Source of the DNA: CBDBFH01 sp965204775
GTDB taxonomy: Bacteria > Pseudomonadota > Alphaproteobacteria > JAPOUT01 > G958296285
Assembly (NCBI GenBank): GCA_965204775.1
Contig: CBDBFH010000028.1
Location: forward strand, 260,664 to 324,663
DNA length: 64,000 bases
Direction: 5' to 3'
Below are positions 8,451-15,977 of this stretch, piece by piece. The translations under genes and the position numbers were made by a program. Under the pieces are notes generated by a model. The model made no database searches. It was not told the origin of the DNA and was given only the letters and a program-made list of their open reading frames with translations. Each line of letters opens with the position of its first letter. Positions within the stretch are counted from its first letter, which is position 1.

Positions 8451-9518
8451 ATGGAGACGATTCAGCCGGTGATTTTGTGCGGCGGGGCGGGGTTGCGCCT
8501 CTGGCCGGCCTCCCGGCCGGAAGCGCCCAAGCCCTTTCTGGGCGTGAACGGGCGCAGTCTGCTTGAAGAAACCGCCCGGCGGCTTGCCGGGCCGGGCTTT
8601 GCCGCGCCGGTCATGGTCTGCAATGCGCGCCACATATCGCGCGCCCGCGCCCTGCTCGCCCGGGCAGGCGCGCCCGCGCCCGGTTTGTGGATCGCCGAGC
8701 CGGTCATGCGCAATACGGCCCCGGCCTTCGCCGCCGCCGCGCTGGCCGCCGCGCGCGCCGATCCCGGGCGCATTCTTCTCTTTGCCCCCGCCGATCATCA
8801 TATTTCCGCGCCGGGTGCATTCCGGCGTCTGGCGGCGCGGGCCGTGCCGGCGGCGCAGGACGGATATATCGTCACCTTCGGCCTCGTCCCCGATCACCCG
8901 GCGACCGGCTATGGCTATATCCGGGCCGGCGCAGCGCTGGGCGGCGGCGCGCGCGCCGTGCGCAGCTTTCGCGAAAAGCCGGACCGGAAAACCGCCCAAA
9001 GACTGCTCCGCCAGACCGGCTGGCTGTGGAACAGCGGCATCTTCATGGCGCGCGCCGGGCGGCTGATTGAGGAGATGCAAGCCCATGCGCCCGGCATTCT
9101 CGCCGCCTGCCGGCAGGCGGTTGAAAAGGGGCGAAAAAGCCGGCGGCGCCTGAATCTTGAGGCGCGCGCCTTTGCCCGCGCCCCGGCCTGCGCCTTTGAT
9201 CATGCGGTGATGGAAAAAACCGCCCGAGCCGCGGTTCTCCCCGCCGCGATGGGCTGGCGCGACATCGGCGACTGGGATGCGGTCTGGCAGGCGGCGCGAA
9301 AAGATGCGCAGGGCAATGCGGTCTCCGGCCCGGCGCTTCTGGAAGAGTGCTGCGGAACGTATATCCGCGCCGAAAGCCGTCCGGTCGCCGCAATCGGGGT
9401 TGAGAATCTGGCCATCGTCGAAACCCGCGAGGCGGTTTTGGTGGTGCGCCGGGACATGGCGCAGAAAGTCAAGCAGCTGGCCGCCCGGATGACCCGCCCC
9501 CGCAAGGGCCGTGGCTGA
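8451..9518 (+). CDS. mannose-1-phosphate guanylyltransferase
   Basis: The 355-residue nucleotidyltransferase starts with VILCGGAGLRLWPASR, the GTP-binding signature, and continues with FAPADHHI, GYGYIRAG, SFREKPD and WNSGIF, all typical of GDP-mannose pyrophosphorylases. It would make GDP-mannose from mannose-1-phosphate and GTP. It is of the short kind: the C-terminal cupin-type phosphomannose isomerase domain of bifunctional ManC/AlgA enzymes is absent. The next gene, whose start overlaps this stop, encodes an epimerase/isomerase-fold protein that may supply that missing activity. The product feeds surface polysaccharide or glycolipid synthesis. Confidence 0.9.
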   Translation: METIQPVILCGGAGLRLWPASRPEAPKPFLGVNGRSLLEETARRLAGPGFAAPVMVCNARHISRARALLARAGAPAPGLWIAEPVMRNTAPAFAAAALAAARADPGRILLFAPADHHISAPGAFRRLAARAVPAAQDGYIVTFGLVPDHPATGYGYIRAGAALGGGARAVRSFREKPDRKTAQRLLRQTGWLWNSGIFMARAGRLIEEMQAHAPGILAACRQAVEKGRKSRRRLNLEARAFARAPACAFDHAVMEKTARAAVLPAAMGWRDIGDWDAVWQAARKDAQGNAVSGPALLEECCGTYIRAESRPVAAIGVENLAIVETREAVLVVRRDMAQKVKQLAARMTRPRKGRG

Positions 9519-10650
9519 CCCGGCGCAGGCGGGTTTGTCTGATCCGCCCGGGGCGGCGGCGCAGTTGCGCAGGGTGGTGTTTGATCACGCCCTGCCGCTG
9601 TGGGCCGAAGCCGGGCAGCGCGCCGACGGCGCCTTCGCCGAGGCGCTCCTGCCCGATGGCCGGGCGCTGTGGGCGCGCCCCTTGCGCGCCCGCACGCAGG
9701 CCCGCCAGATTTACGTCTTTGCCCATGCCGCCCTGCTGGGCTGGCCCGGCGGCGGGTTGGCGCGCGCGCGCGCCGGGCTGGAATTTCTCCTCCGGCGCGG
9801 CTGGGACGAGTCTCAGGGCGGCTTTGCCGCTATTCTCGCTCCGGAAAAATCCGGGCCGCCGACAACCTATGACCACGCCGCCATTCTTTTTGCGCTGGCC
9901 TGGCTTTACCGCACGGGCGGGGGGCGGCGGGCGCTGGACTGGATCGAGAAAACCATCGCCGTTTTGGACGGGCCTCTGGCCGATCCGGTTCATGGCGGCG
10001 TGCTGGATTATGCCGGGCAAGATCATGGCCCCCGCGCGCAGGACCCGCTCATGCACCTGTTCGAGGCGATGCTGGCGCTGCATGAGGCCTGCCCGAAGCG
10101 GGAATGGCTGGAGCGGGCGCGGGCGATTCATGCCCGCATTGAGGAGAAATTTGTTGTGCGGGAGAGCGGTTTTTTGCGCGAGGTTGTGGGCTTTGACCTC
10201 TCGCCGCTTCCGGGACGGGCGGGGGGGCGGGGCGCGCCCGGCCATCATTTCGAATGGGCGGCGCTGCTGGATTTGTGCCCGCGTCCGGACGGCGGGGTTG
10301 CGCCGGAGGCGGCGCGGCGCTTTTTCGAACTGGGGCGCAGCCGGGGCCTTGAGTCCCGGAGCGGTCTGGTGTGCGAAAGCATGGACGCCGGGGGCGGGCC
10401 GCCGGCGCCGCCGGGCCGGCTGTGGCCGCAAAGCGAATATCTGCGCGCGCTGGCGCATTTCGGCTCGCAAGCCGAGATTGCGCGTTTTGCGGCCCGTTTT
10501 TTCAAGGCCTATCTCGCCGCTGCGCCGCCGGGCCTGTGGCGTGACCGCCCGGCCCGGCCCGGCCTGCCGCTCACCGAGGCCGCCCCGGCCAGCAGTCTTT
10601 ATCATTTGATGAGCGCCTGGCAGGCGTTGGCCGGGCGGCAGGGCGCTTGA
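9511..10650 (+). CDS. AGE-family sugar epimerase/isomerase
   Basis: The 379-residue protein resembles the N-acylglucosamine 2-epimerase/aldose-ketose isomerase family, an all-helical (alpha/alpha)6 barrel: repeated aromatic-histidine segments such as ARQIYVFAHAALLG, YDHAAILFALAWLYR, DPLMHLFEAMLALHEA, GHHFEWAALL and WPQSEYLRALAHF line the expected catalytic cavity. It begins with GTG inside the end of the guanylyltransferase gene (8-bp overlap), strong evidence of a shared operon. In that context a mannose-6-phosphate/fructose-6-phosphate isomerase role is the best guess, but a free-sugar isomerase or GlcNAc epimerase is equally compatible with the fold. Confidence 0.82.
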   Translation: MADPAQAGLSDPPGAAAQLRRVVFDHALPLWAEAGQRADGAFAEALLPDGRALWARPLRARTQARQIYVFAHAALLGWPGGGLARARAGLEFLLRRGWDESQGGFAAILAPEKSGPPTTYDHAAILFALAWLYRTGGGRRALDWIEKTIAVLDGPLADPVHGGVLDYAGQDHGPRAQDPLMHLFEAMLALHEACPKREWLERARAIHARIEEKFVVRESGFLREVVGFDLSPLPGRAGGRGAPGHHFEWAALLDLCPRPDGGVAPEAARRFFELGRSRGLESRSGLVCESMDAGGGPPAPPGRLWPQSEYLRALAHFGSQAEIARFAARFFKAYLAAAPPGLWRDRPARPGLPLTEAAPASSLYHLMSAWQALAGRQGA

Positions 10651-10697
10651 GGGAGCCGCGCGAATCGCCGGATTTTGGTCTAGACTGGGCCCGGCTC

Positions 10698-11918
10698 ATG
10701 CGCATCTGTTTTCTGATTCTTTTATGTCTGGGCGCGCCGCCGGCTGCCGCCGCGTCTTCCGAGCCTGCCCCGATTCCGGGCGCAAGCGAGGTTGTGCAAT
10801 GGCGCGCAGACTTTCGGCGCGAGGCGCTGGCCGCCGGGGTTGATCCGGCCATTTTCGACCGCGCCTTTGCCGGCTTCACGCCCGATCCCAAAGTTTTCGC
10901 CGCCGACCGCCGCCAGCCCGAATTCACCCGGCCTCTGGGCGTCTATATGGCGGCGGCGGTCTCGCCGCGGCGCATTGCGCAAGGCCGCCGCCAGCTTGCC
11001 GCCCATGCCGCGCTGGCGCAGGAGCTGGAAGCGCGCTATGGCGTCGCCCGGCAGGCGCTGATCGCGATCTGGGGGCTGGAGAGCAATTACGGAAGGCACA
11101 CCGGCAGTTTCAACACCGTGCGGGCGCTGGCGACTCTGGCGCTGGGCGAGCGGCGGGCCGGTTTTGCCCGGGTTCAGCTGCTCGCGCTTCTCCAGCTGAT
11201 GAGCGCCGATCCCGGCCTGCTCGGGCTGGCGACCGGCTCCTGGGCGGGGGCGATGGGTCAGGTGCAATTTCTGCCGACCAGTTACCGGACCTATGCGGTC
11301 GATCACGACGGCGACGGGCGGCGCGATATCTGGACCAGCATTCCCGATGCGCTGGCCAGCGCGGCCAATTATCTGGCCCGGGCCGGATGGAAGCCGGGCG
11401 AGGCCTGGGGAGAAGAAGTGCGCCTGCCCAAGCGGTTTGACTATAGTCTGGCCGATCCGAAGATCGTCAGGCCGCGCGATTTCTGGGGGCTGCGGGGGGT
11501 GGCCGAGATAGCGGGCGGTCGGCCGGTCGCCGGGGAAGCGCCGATGCGCCTGATCGTCCCGGAAGGTCATGGCGGTCCGGCTTTTCTGGTCGGGCGCAAT
11601 TTCGATGCGCTCCTGCGCTACAATTCTGCGAACGCCTATGGGCTGGCGGTGGGCCATCTTGCCGACCGGCTGGCCGGGGCCGGGCCGCTCAAGACGGCGT
11701 GGCGAATCGGGGCGGAAGATATTCTGGCGCGCAACGAGATCGAGCGGCTGCAACGCGGCCTTGCCGCGCTGGGCTTTGCCTCCGGCCCGGCGGACGGCCT
11801 GCTGGGCCCGCGCACCCGCCGGGCGGTGCGGGACTTTCAGCGCAAGAGCGGGGTTGCGCCCGCCGACGGCTATCCGACCCGCGCCCTGCTGGCCGAAATC
11901 GAAAAGGCGGCGAACTGA
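10698..11918 (+). CDS. lytic murein transglycosylase, MltB type, with C-terminal peptidoglycan-binding domain
   Basis: A 406-residue exported protein. The chosen ATG begins a clear signal peptide (MRICFLILLCLGAPPAAAA); an upstream TTG at 10647 would bury it. The central SLT domain of the MltB kind has the catalytic glutamate in ALIAIWGLESNYG (about residue 126) and TGSWAGAMGQVQFLPTSY. A peptidoglycan-binding type 1 domain closes the protein (roughly 345-400: IERLQRGLAALGF to TRRAVRDFQRKSG). It cleaves the MurNAc-GlcNAc bond with formation of the 1,6-anhydro product in the periplasm. It may be co-transcribed with the sugar genes upstream. Confidence 0.92.
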   Translation: MRICFLILLCLGAPPAAAASSEPAPIPGASEVVQWRADFRREALAAGVDPAIFDRAFAGFTPDPKVFAADRRQPEFTRPLGVYMAAAVSPRRIAQGRRQLAAHAALAQELEARYGVARQALIAIWGLESNYGRHTGSFNTVRALATLALGERRAGFARVQLLALLQLMSADPGLLGLATGSWAGAMGQVQFLPTSYRTYAVDHDGDGRRDIWTSIPDALASAANYLARAGWKPGEAWGEEVRLPKRFDYSLADPKIVRPRDFWGLRGVAEIAGGRPVAGEAPMRLIVPEGHGGPAFLVGRNFDALLRYNSANAYGLAVGHLADRLAGAGPLKTAWRIGAEDILARNEIERLQRGLAALGFASGPADGLLGPRTRRAVRDFQRKSGVAPADGYPTRALLAEIEKAAN

Positions 11919-11924
11919 ACGCTC

Positions 11925-12890
11925 TCAAAAAGGCGGGGCCGGGGAATCCGCCGAGACGCGGTCCCAGTCTCCAAACAGGGCGTTCAGTTTTTCGAGCCGG
12001 GCGGAGTCGAGCGGCGGCGCGCAGATGGCGGCGGCGTTTTCGCGCAAATGAGCGGGATTGCCGGTGCCGGTCAAGATCACATCCGCGCCGTCGATATGGC
12101 GGCACCAGCGATAGGCGGCCTGCGGCAGGCCGGGCGCTCCGGGGCCTTGCGCCAGAAAGTCCAGACAGGCCGGTCCGGCCTCGATCAGGTTTTGCGGCAG
12201 AAGGCCGCGCTCCTTCCAATGCGCATAGCAGGCGCGGAAATTGGCGAGGCCGGTCAGGGCATGGCGGGCGGCGAACATGATCAAAGTCCCGATCTTCCTG
12301 GCCCGCGCGCGGGGCAGAATGGTTTTGGCGGCGGAAGGGTTGAGACAATTCAGCCCGACCATGAAGACATCCCATAAATCGTCTTTCAGGGCCTGCTGCA
12401 GCATCTTGTGATCGGGGTCGGCGGAGAAGAATTCGCTGACCGCAATCGCGCCGATTTTTCCCTCTTGTTTGCATTTTTCCAACTCCGGGCCGAGCGCATC
12501 CGCGCATTGGCGATACAAATCGGGTGGCACGCCGTGGAGGAAGAAAATCTCGATATGATCGGTGCGCAGGCGGCGCAGGCTTTTTTCCAGCGATTCGCGC
12601 AAAACTTCAGGGGCGATCACTTTGCCTTCGCGCGCGACCGGCAAGACCTTGCTGGACAAAACCACGTTCCGGCGCGCGCCGGTCTGCGCCAGCGCCGCGC
12701 CGACCGCTTCTTCGGTGCCGTAGATTCGCGCCGTGTCGATCAGGGTTATGCCCAGATCAAGAGCGGTTTCGATCACCCGGCGCGCGCGCGCCGGATCGCC
12801 GCCGCGCAGGCCCAACCGGCTATAGCCCCCCGCCCCCAGCCCGGCGGCGGAAACCTCAAACCCGGTCCGGCCCAATATGACTTTGTCCAT
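11925..12890 (-). CDS. aldo/keto reductase
   Basis: The 321-residue TIM-barrel oxidoreductase has LGAGGYSRLG near the start, the catalytic aspartate and tyrosine in LIDTARIYGTEEAVG, the lysine in NVVLSSKVLP and the histidine in IEIFFLHGV, which together form the NADPH-dependent AKR tetrad. The arrangement resembles the L-galactose dehydrogenase-like/AKR family and the substrate is unknown. The ATG at 12890 is preferred; an alternative GTG at 12899 overlaps the mrr stop. The gene is immediately downstream of mrr on the same strand, so it may be read from the glt promoter or from one within mrr. Confidence 0.88.
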   Translation of the reverse strand: MDKVILGRTGFEVSAAGLGAGGYSRLGLRGGDPARARRVIETALDLGITLIDTARIYGTEEAVGAALAQTGARRNVVLSSKVLPVAREGKVIAPEVLRESLEKSLRRLRTDHIEIFFLHGVPPDLYRQCADALGPELEKCKQEGKIGAIAVSEFFSADPDHKMLQQALKDDLWDVFMVGLNCLNPSAAKTILPRARARKIGTLIMFAARHALTGLANFRACYAHWKERGLLPQNLIEAGPACLDFLAQGPGAPGLPQAAYRWCRHIDGADVILTGTGNPAHLRENAAAICAPPLDSARLEKLNALFGDWDRVSADSPAPPF

Positions 12891-12895
12891 GAATC

Positions 12896-13807
12896 TCACA
12901 AATCTTCGAAGAAATCTTCGTCAACATCCTTGACTTCATAGGTCGTCTTAACGCGCACCCCAACATTATGCGCGATCATCAGGCGGGCCAGTTCCTCGCC
13001 GTCAATCAGAACGATATTCTGGGTCAGTTTGCCTGCCGCCTCTTCAGCCCTCTTGCTGAAAGAAGAAGACGTTACAAACAGACCCTTTTGCACCCGGTGC
13101 ATATTGAGGCTGCCGGAAAACGCCTGAATTGCCTCGGGGCCAACCGATGACCCGCCCTGATAGCGCTTGGCCTGAATATAGACGCGGTCGAGGCCCAGGG
13201 CATCCTGCTCGACGACGCCGTCAACGCCGCCGTCGCCCGTGCCTCCCAAATGCCGGGGCAAGCCGTAGCCCATTTTCTCCAGAAGATTGAGAATCAACCT
13301 CTCGAAATACGCTGGATCGATTCCCCGCAATTTTTCCAGAAGTTCCGTTCTCAAAGCGCCGTCCAGCCGATCTCGCGCAGCCTCTATCAATTCCTCCGGG
13401 GTTTGATCCGAGGTCTCCTCTAATACGGCTTCATCCTTCTTTGATGTCCTCTTTCCTTTTCCCGACATGGATTTAGATTTTGCATAACCCGGATATTGCA
13501 TCAGGAAGCGATGATTAATTCTCTTTGGGGGATTGGCGAGCACTTTTCTCCCTTCATCGGTAATGCGGACATATCCGAGGCGCGGCGCTTCAATCAATCC
13601 CGCCATTTTCAGATTTTGCCTAGCCCACCGAACCTTATTCCTGAAAATTAGATTGCCGCTTTTCTTATAACTCTCTCTCCTTTCTTCCGGGGTCAGAGAA
13701 AATTCTATGGCAAGGCTTTCAATGATCTCAGACATGTCGATTTCTTTTTCGGAGGGAAGATGCCACAGGAAGGGGTAGATAAGTTCGTTCAATTTTGGAA
13801 TTGCCAT
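12896..13807 (-). CDS. mrr: Mrr-type restriction endonuclease (type IV, methylation-dependent)
   Basis: A 303-residue protein with the two-domain Mrr layout. An N-terminal winged-helix Mrr_N domain (about 5-95; LNELIYPFLWHL, KVRWARQNLKMAGLIE) is followed by a basic linker and the Mrr catalytic domain (about 160-290). The PD-(D/E)xK-like core is visible as TGDGGVDGVV (D196) and YIQAKRY (Q212, K214). Such enzymes cut DNA carrying foreign methylation. AAGGAG sits well before the ATG. It lies 18 bp after gltD on the same strand, is noticeably less GC-rich than its neighbours, and looks inserted into the end of the glt operon. Confidence 0.92.
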   Translation of the reverse strand: MAIPKLNELIYPFLWHLPSEKEIDMSEIIESLAIEFSLTPEERRESYKKSGNLIFRNKVRWARQNLKMAGLIEAPRLGYVRITDEGRKVLANPPKRINHRFLMQYPGYAKSKSMSGKGKRTSKKDEAVLEETSDQTPEELIEAARDRLDGALRTELLEKLRGIDPAYFERLILNLLEKMGYGLPRHLGGTGDGGVDGVVEQDALGLDRVYIQAKRYQGGSSVGPEAIQAFSGSLNMHRVQKGLFVTSSSFSKRAEEAAGKLTQNIVLIDGEELARLMIAHNVGVRVKTTYEVKDVDEDFFEDL

Positions 13808-13825
13808 TGTTTTTCTCCTTTGCTT

Positions 13826-15235
13826 TCAGCGCGGCAGTTCGGAATGTCCCATCAGGAATTGGTCGACGGAGCGCGCGGCCTGGCGGCCCTCGCGAATCGC
13901 CCAGACCACCAAAGACTGGCCGCGCCGCATATCCCCGGCGGCAAAAACCTTGTCCAGCGAGGTCTGGTAAGATTCGGTGTCCGCCGCAACATTGCCGCGC
14001 GCATCGCGCCCAACCCCCAGAGCGTCCAGCAATCCCGCATGAACCGGATGGACAAAGCCCATCGCCAGCAAAACCAGATCGGCTTTGAGCAAGAATTCGG
14101 AGCCGGCCATCTCCTTCATCCCGCCGTCCACCCGCACCAGGCGCAAGGCCCGCACCGCGCCCTCGCCCTCGAAACCCCTGGTCATCACCGACCAGTCGCG
14201 CGCCGCCCCCTCCTCGTGGCTCGATGAGCTGCGCAATTTGAGCGGCCAGTCCGGCCAGGTCAGCAATTTGTTCTCCTGCAACGGCGGCCTGGGCATGATC
14301 TCCAGCTGGGTCACCGACAGCGCCCCCTGGCGAAAGGACGTGCCGATGCAGTCCGAACCGGTGTCGCCGCCGCCGATCACCACCACATGCCGCCCCTGCG
14401 CCGTGATCTCCTCCGCCGCGCCCAGAGGCTCGCCGGCGTTGCGCCGGTTTTGCTGAACCAGAAAATCCATCGCAAAATGAACGCCGTCCAGCGCGCGCCC
14501 GGCGATCGGCAGATCGCGCGGCGCTTCCGCCCCCCCGGCGAGGACCAGCGCATCATGCTCTTTGAGAATCCGCCCGGCGTCCGCCCCGACATGAATCCCG
14601 CAATGAAAGACCACCCCCTCGGCCTCCATCTGGGCGATGCGCCGGTCGATCAGATGCTTCTCCATCTTGAAGTCGGGAATCCCGTAGCGCAAAAGCCCGC
14701 CCGGCTGCGCGTATTTCTCAAAGACATGCGCCGCATGGCCCGCCCGCGCCAATTGCTGCGCACAGGCCAGACCCGCCGGGCCGGAGCCGATCACCGCCAC
14801 CTTGCGGCCTGTGCGCCGCTCCGGCGCCTGCGGCGCAACCCAGCCCGCGTCCCAGCCCCGGTCGATGATCGCGCATTCAATGGTCTTGATCGTGACCGGC
14901 TGATCCTCCAGATTGAGCGTGCAGGCCGCCTCGCAGGGCGCCGGACAGATGCGCCCGGTGAATTCGGGGAAATTATTGGTCGAATGCAAATCGGCCAGCG
15001 CCTGCCGCCATTCGCCCCGGTAGACCAGATCGTTCCAGTCCGGAATCTGGTTGTTGACCGGACAGCCGGTATGACAATAGGGAATGCCGCAATCCATGCA
15101 GCGCGCCGCCTGATCGCGGGTGCTTTCTGCGCTCAGCGGAATCACGAATTCGCGGTAATTGCGCAACCGGTCGCCGGCGGGCAGATTCTTGCGCTCGCGC
15201 CGGTCGATTTCCAGAAAGCCGGTGATTTTGCCCAT
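13826..15235 (-). CDS. gltD: glutamate synthase (NADPH) small subunit
   Basis: The 469-residue flavoprotein passes electrons from NADPH through FAD and two 4Fe-4S clusters to GltB. The start MGKITGFLEIDR matches the family; an upstream in-frame extension to 15307 overlaps the preceding gene and is rejected. Cluster cysteines are in ARCMDCGIPYCHTGCP and ICPAPCEAACTL (about residues 45-110). The FAD-binding site is VIGSGPAGLACAQQL and the NADPH site is VVIGGGDTGSDC. In this genome gltD is separated from gltB by a gene for an unknown membrane protein, instead of following it directly. Ammonium assimilation through GS-GOGAT is the pathway. Confidence 0.96.
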   Translation of the reverse strand: MGKITGFLEIDRRERKNLPAGDRLRNYREFVIPLSAESTRDQAARCMDCGIPYCHTGCPVNNQIPDWNDLVYRGEWRQALADLHSTNNFPEFTGRICPAPCEAACTLNLEDQPVTIKTIECAIIDRGWDAGWVAPQAPERRTGRKVAVIGSGPAGLACAQQLARAGHAAHVFEKYAQPGGLLRYGIPDFKMEKHLIDRRIAQMEAEGVVFHCGIHVGADAGRILKEHDALVLAGGAEAPRDLPIAGRALDGVHFAMDFLVQQNRRNAGEPLGAAEEITAQGRHVVVIGGGDTGSDCIGTSFRQGALSVTQLEIMPRPPLQENKLLTWPDWPLKLRSSSSHEEGAARDWSVMTRGFEGEGAVRALRLVRVDGGMKEMAGSEFLLKADLVLLAMGFVHPVHAGLLDALGVGRDARGNVAADTESYQTSLDKVFAAGDMRRGQSLVVWAIREGRQAARSVDQFLMGHSELPR

Positions 15236-15248
15236 GCGCCGCGCCCCG

Positions 15249-15977
15249 TTACATCCGCTGCGGGTCCGGCGCCCGCCCGCCTGTCCGGCGCGAACCGGCG
15301 CGCGCAAGCCGACGCCAGAAGAGCACGCTTTGCAAAATGAAAATCTGCGCGGTCAACTCGCCCACCTCCTCCACCGCCAGCGGGACAAGCGAGGAGCCGG
15401 AGAACAGCTGGCCGCCCAGCGCCTCTGCAAGTTTGGCGGCGGCCAGAAGCAGCAGGCCCGCGCACAGCGCGCGGGCATAAATCTCCCCGGCGCGCAGATC
15501 GCGCCAGAAGCGCGGCGCCTGCCGCCAGACAAACAGGCCCAAGACCCACAGGCAGGCGGCGGCAATGACGGCGGCGGTGATCTTTTCGGAGAGGGGGAAG
15601 GCCGGGTCGGCGTAGTCGCCCAACTGGAAAAGATTAAGCGCGAAGAGTCGCTCGTGAAAATCCAGGTCGCTTTCCCGATGGGCGAAACCCAGCAAAATCA
15701 GTGCGGCCAGCCACCGCCCCGCCCCGCCCCGCCATCCATGCAGCACCATGCCTGCCGCCAGCAGAGGCAAAAGGGCGGAAGGCAATTCGACCGCGCCGTG
15801 CTCGGCCAGCAAAGCCCGGCTGACCGCCGGGGGCAGAACGGCCAGAGCCGCAATCGCCAGCCCCGCTCCGGCCAGAATCAACACGGCTGCCGGCACGGGC
15901 CAGGTCCGGCCCGGCGCATGGACTTCATGGGCCTCATGGGCCTCAGGGGCATTATGGGCTTGCCGGGCCAGGTTCAT
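15249..15977 (-). CDS. unknown multi-pass membrane protein inside the glt operon
   Basis: The 242-residue product has a histidine-rich N-terminus (AHNAPEAHEAHEVHAPG) ahead of five to six predicted membrane helices (about 27-48, 58-78, 84-97, 128-148, 164-185 and a weaker last one). An HRESDLDFHERLF segment between helices carries further charged and histidine residues. Its ATG overlaps the gltB stop (ATGA), and it ends 13 bp before gltD, so it must be co-transcribed with both. I do not recognise the family. A metal-binding or membrane-docking role is only speculation from the histidines. The coding region is GC-rich like its neighbours. Confidence 0.75.
   Translation of the reverse strand: MNLARQAHNAPEAHEAHEVHAPGRTWPVPAAVLILAGAGLAIAALAVLPPAVSRALLAEHGAVELPSALLPLLAAGMVLHGWRGGAGRWLAALILLGFAHRESDLDFHERLFALNLFQLGDYADPAFPLSEKITAAVIAAACLWVLGLFVWRQAPRFWRDLRAGEIYARALCAGLLLLAAAKLAEALGGQLFSGSSLVPLAVEEVGELTAQIFILQSVLFWRRLARAGSRRTGGRAPDPQRM
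15918..15962 (-). repeat. 9-bp tandem repeat, five imperfect copies, in the membrane protein N-terminus
   Basis: On the plus strand the units read ATGGACTTC, ATGGGCCTC, ATGGGCCTC, AGGGGCATT, ATGGGCTTG. They are in frame and encode the His-rich segment of the glt-operon membrane protein. The repeat begins five codons after its start. Confidence 0.75.
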
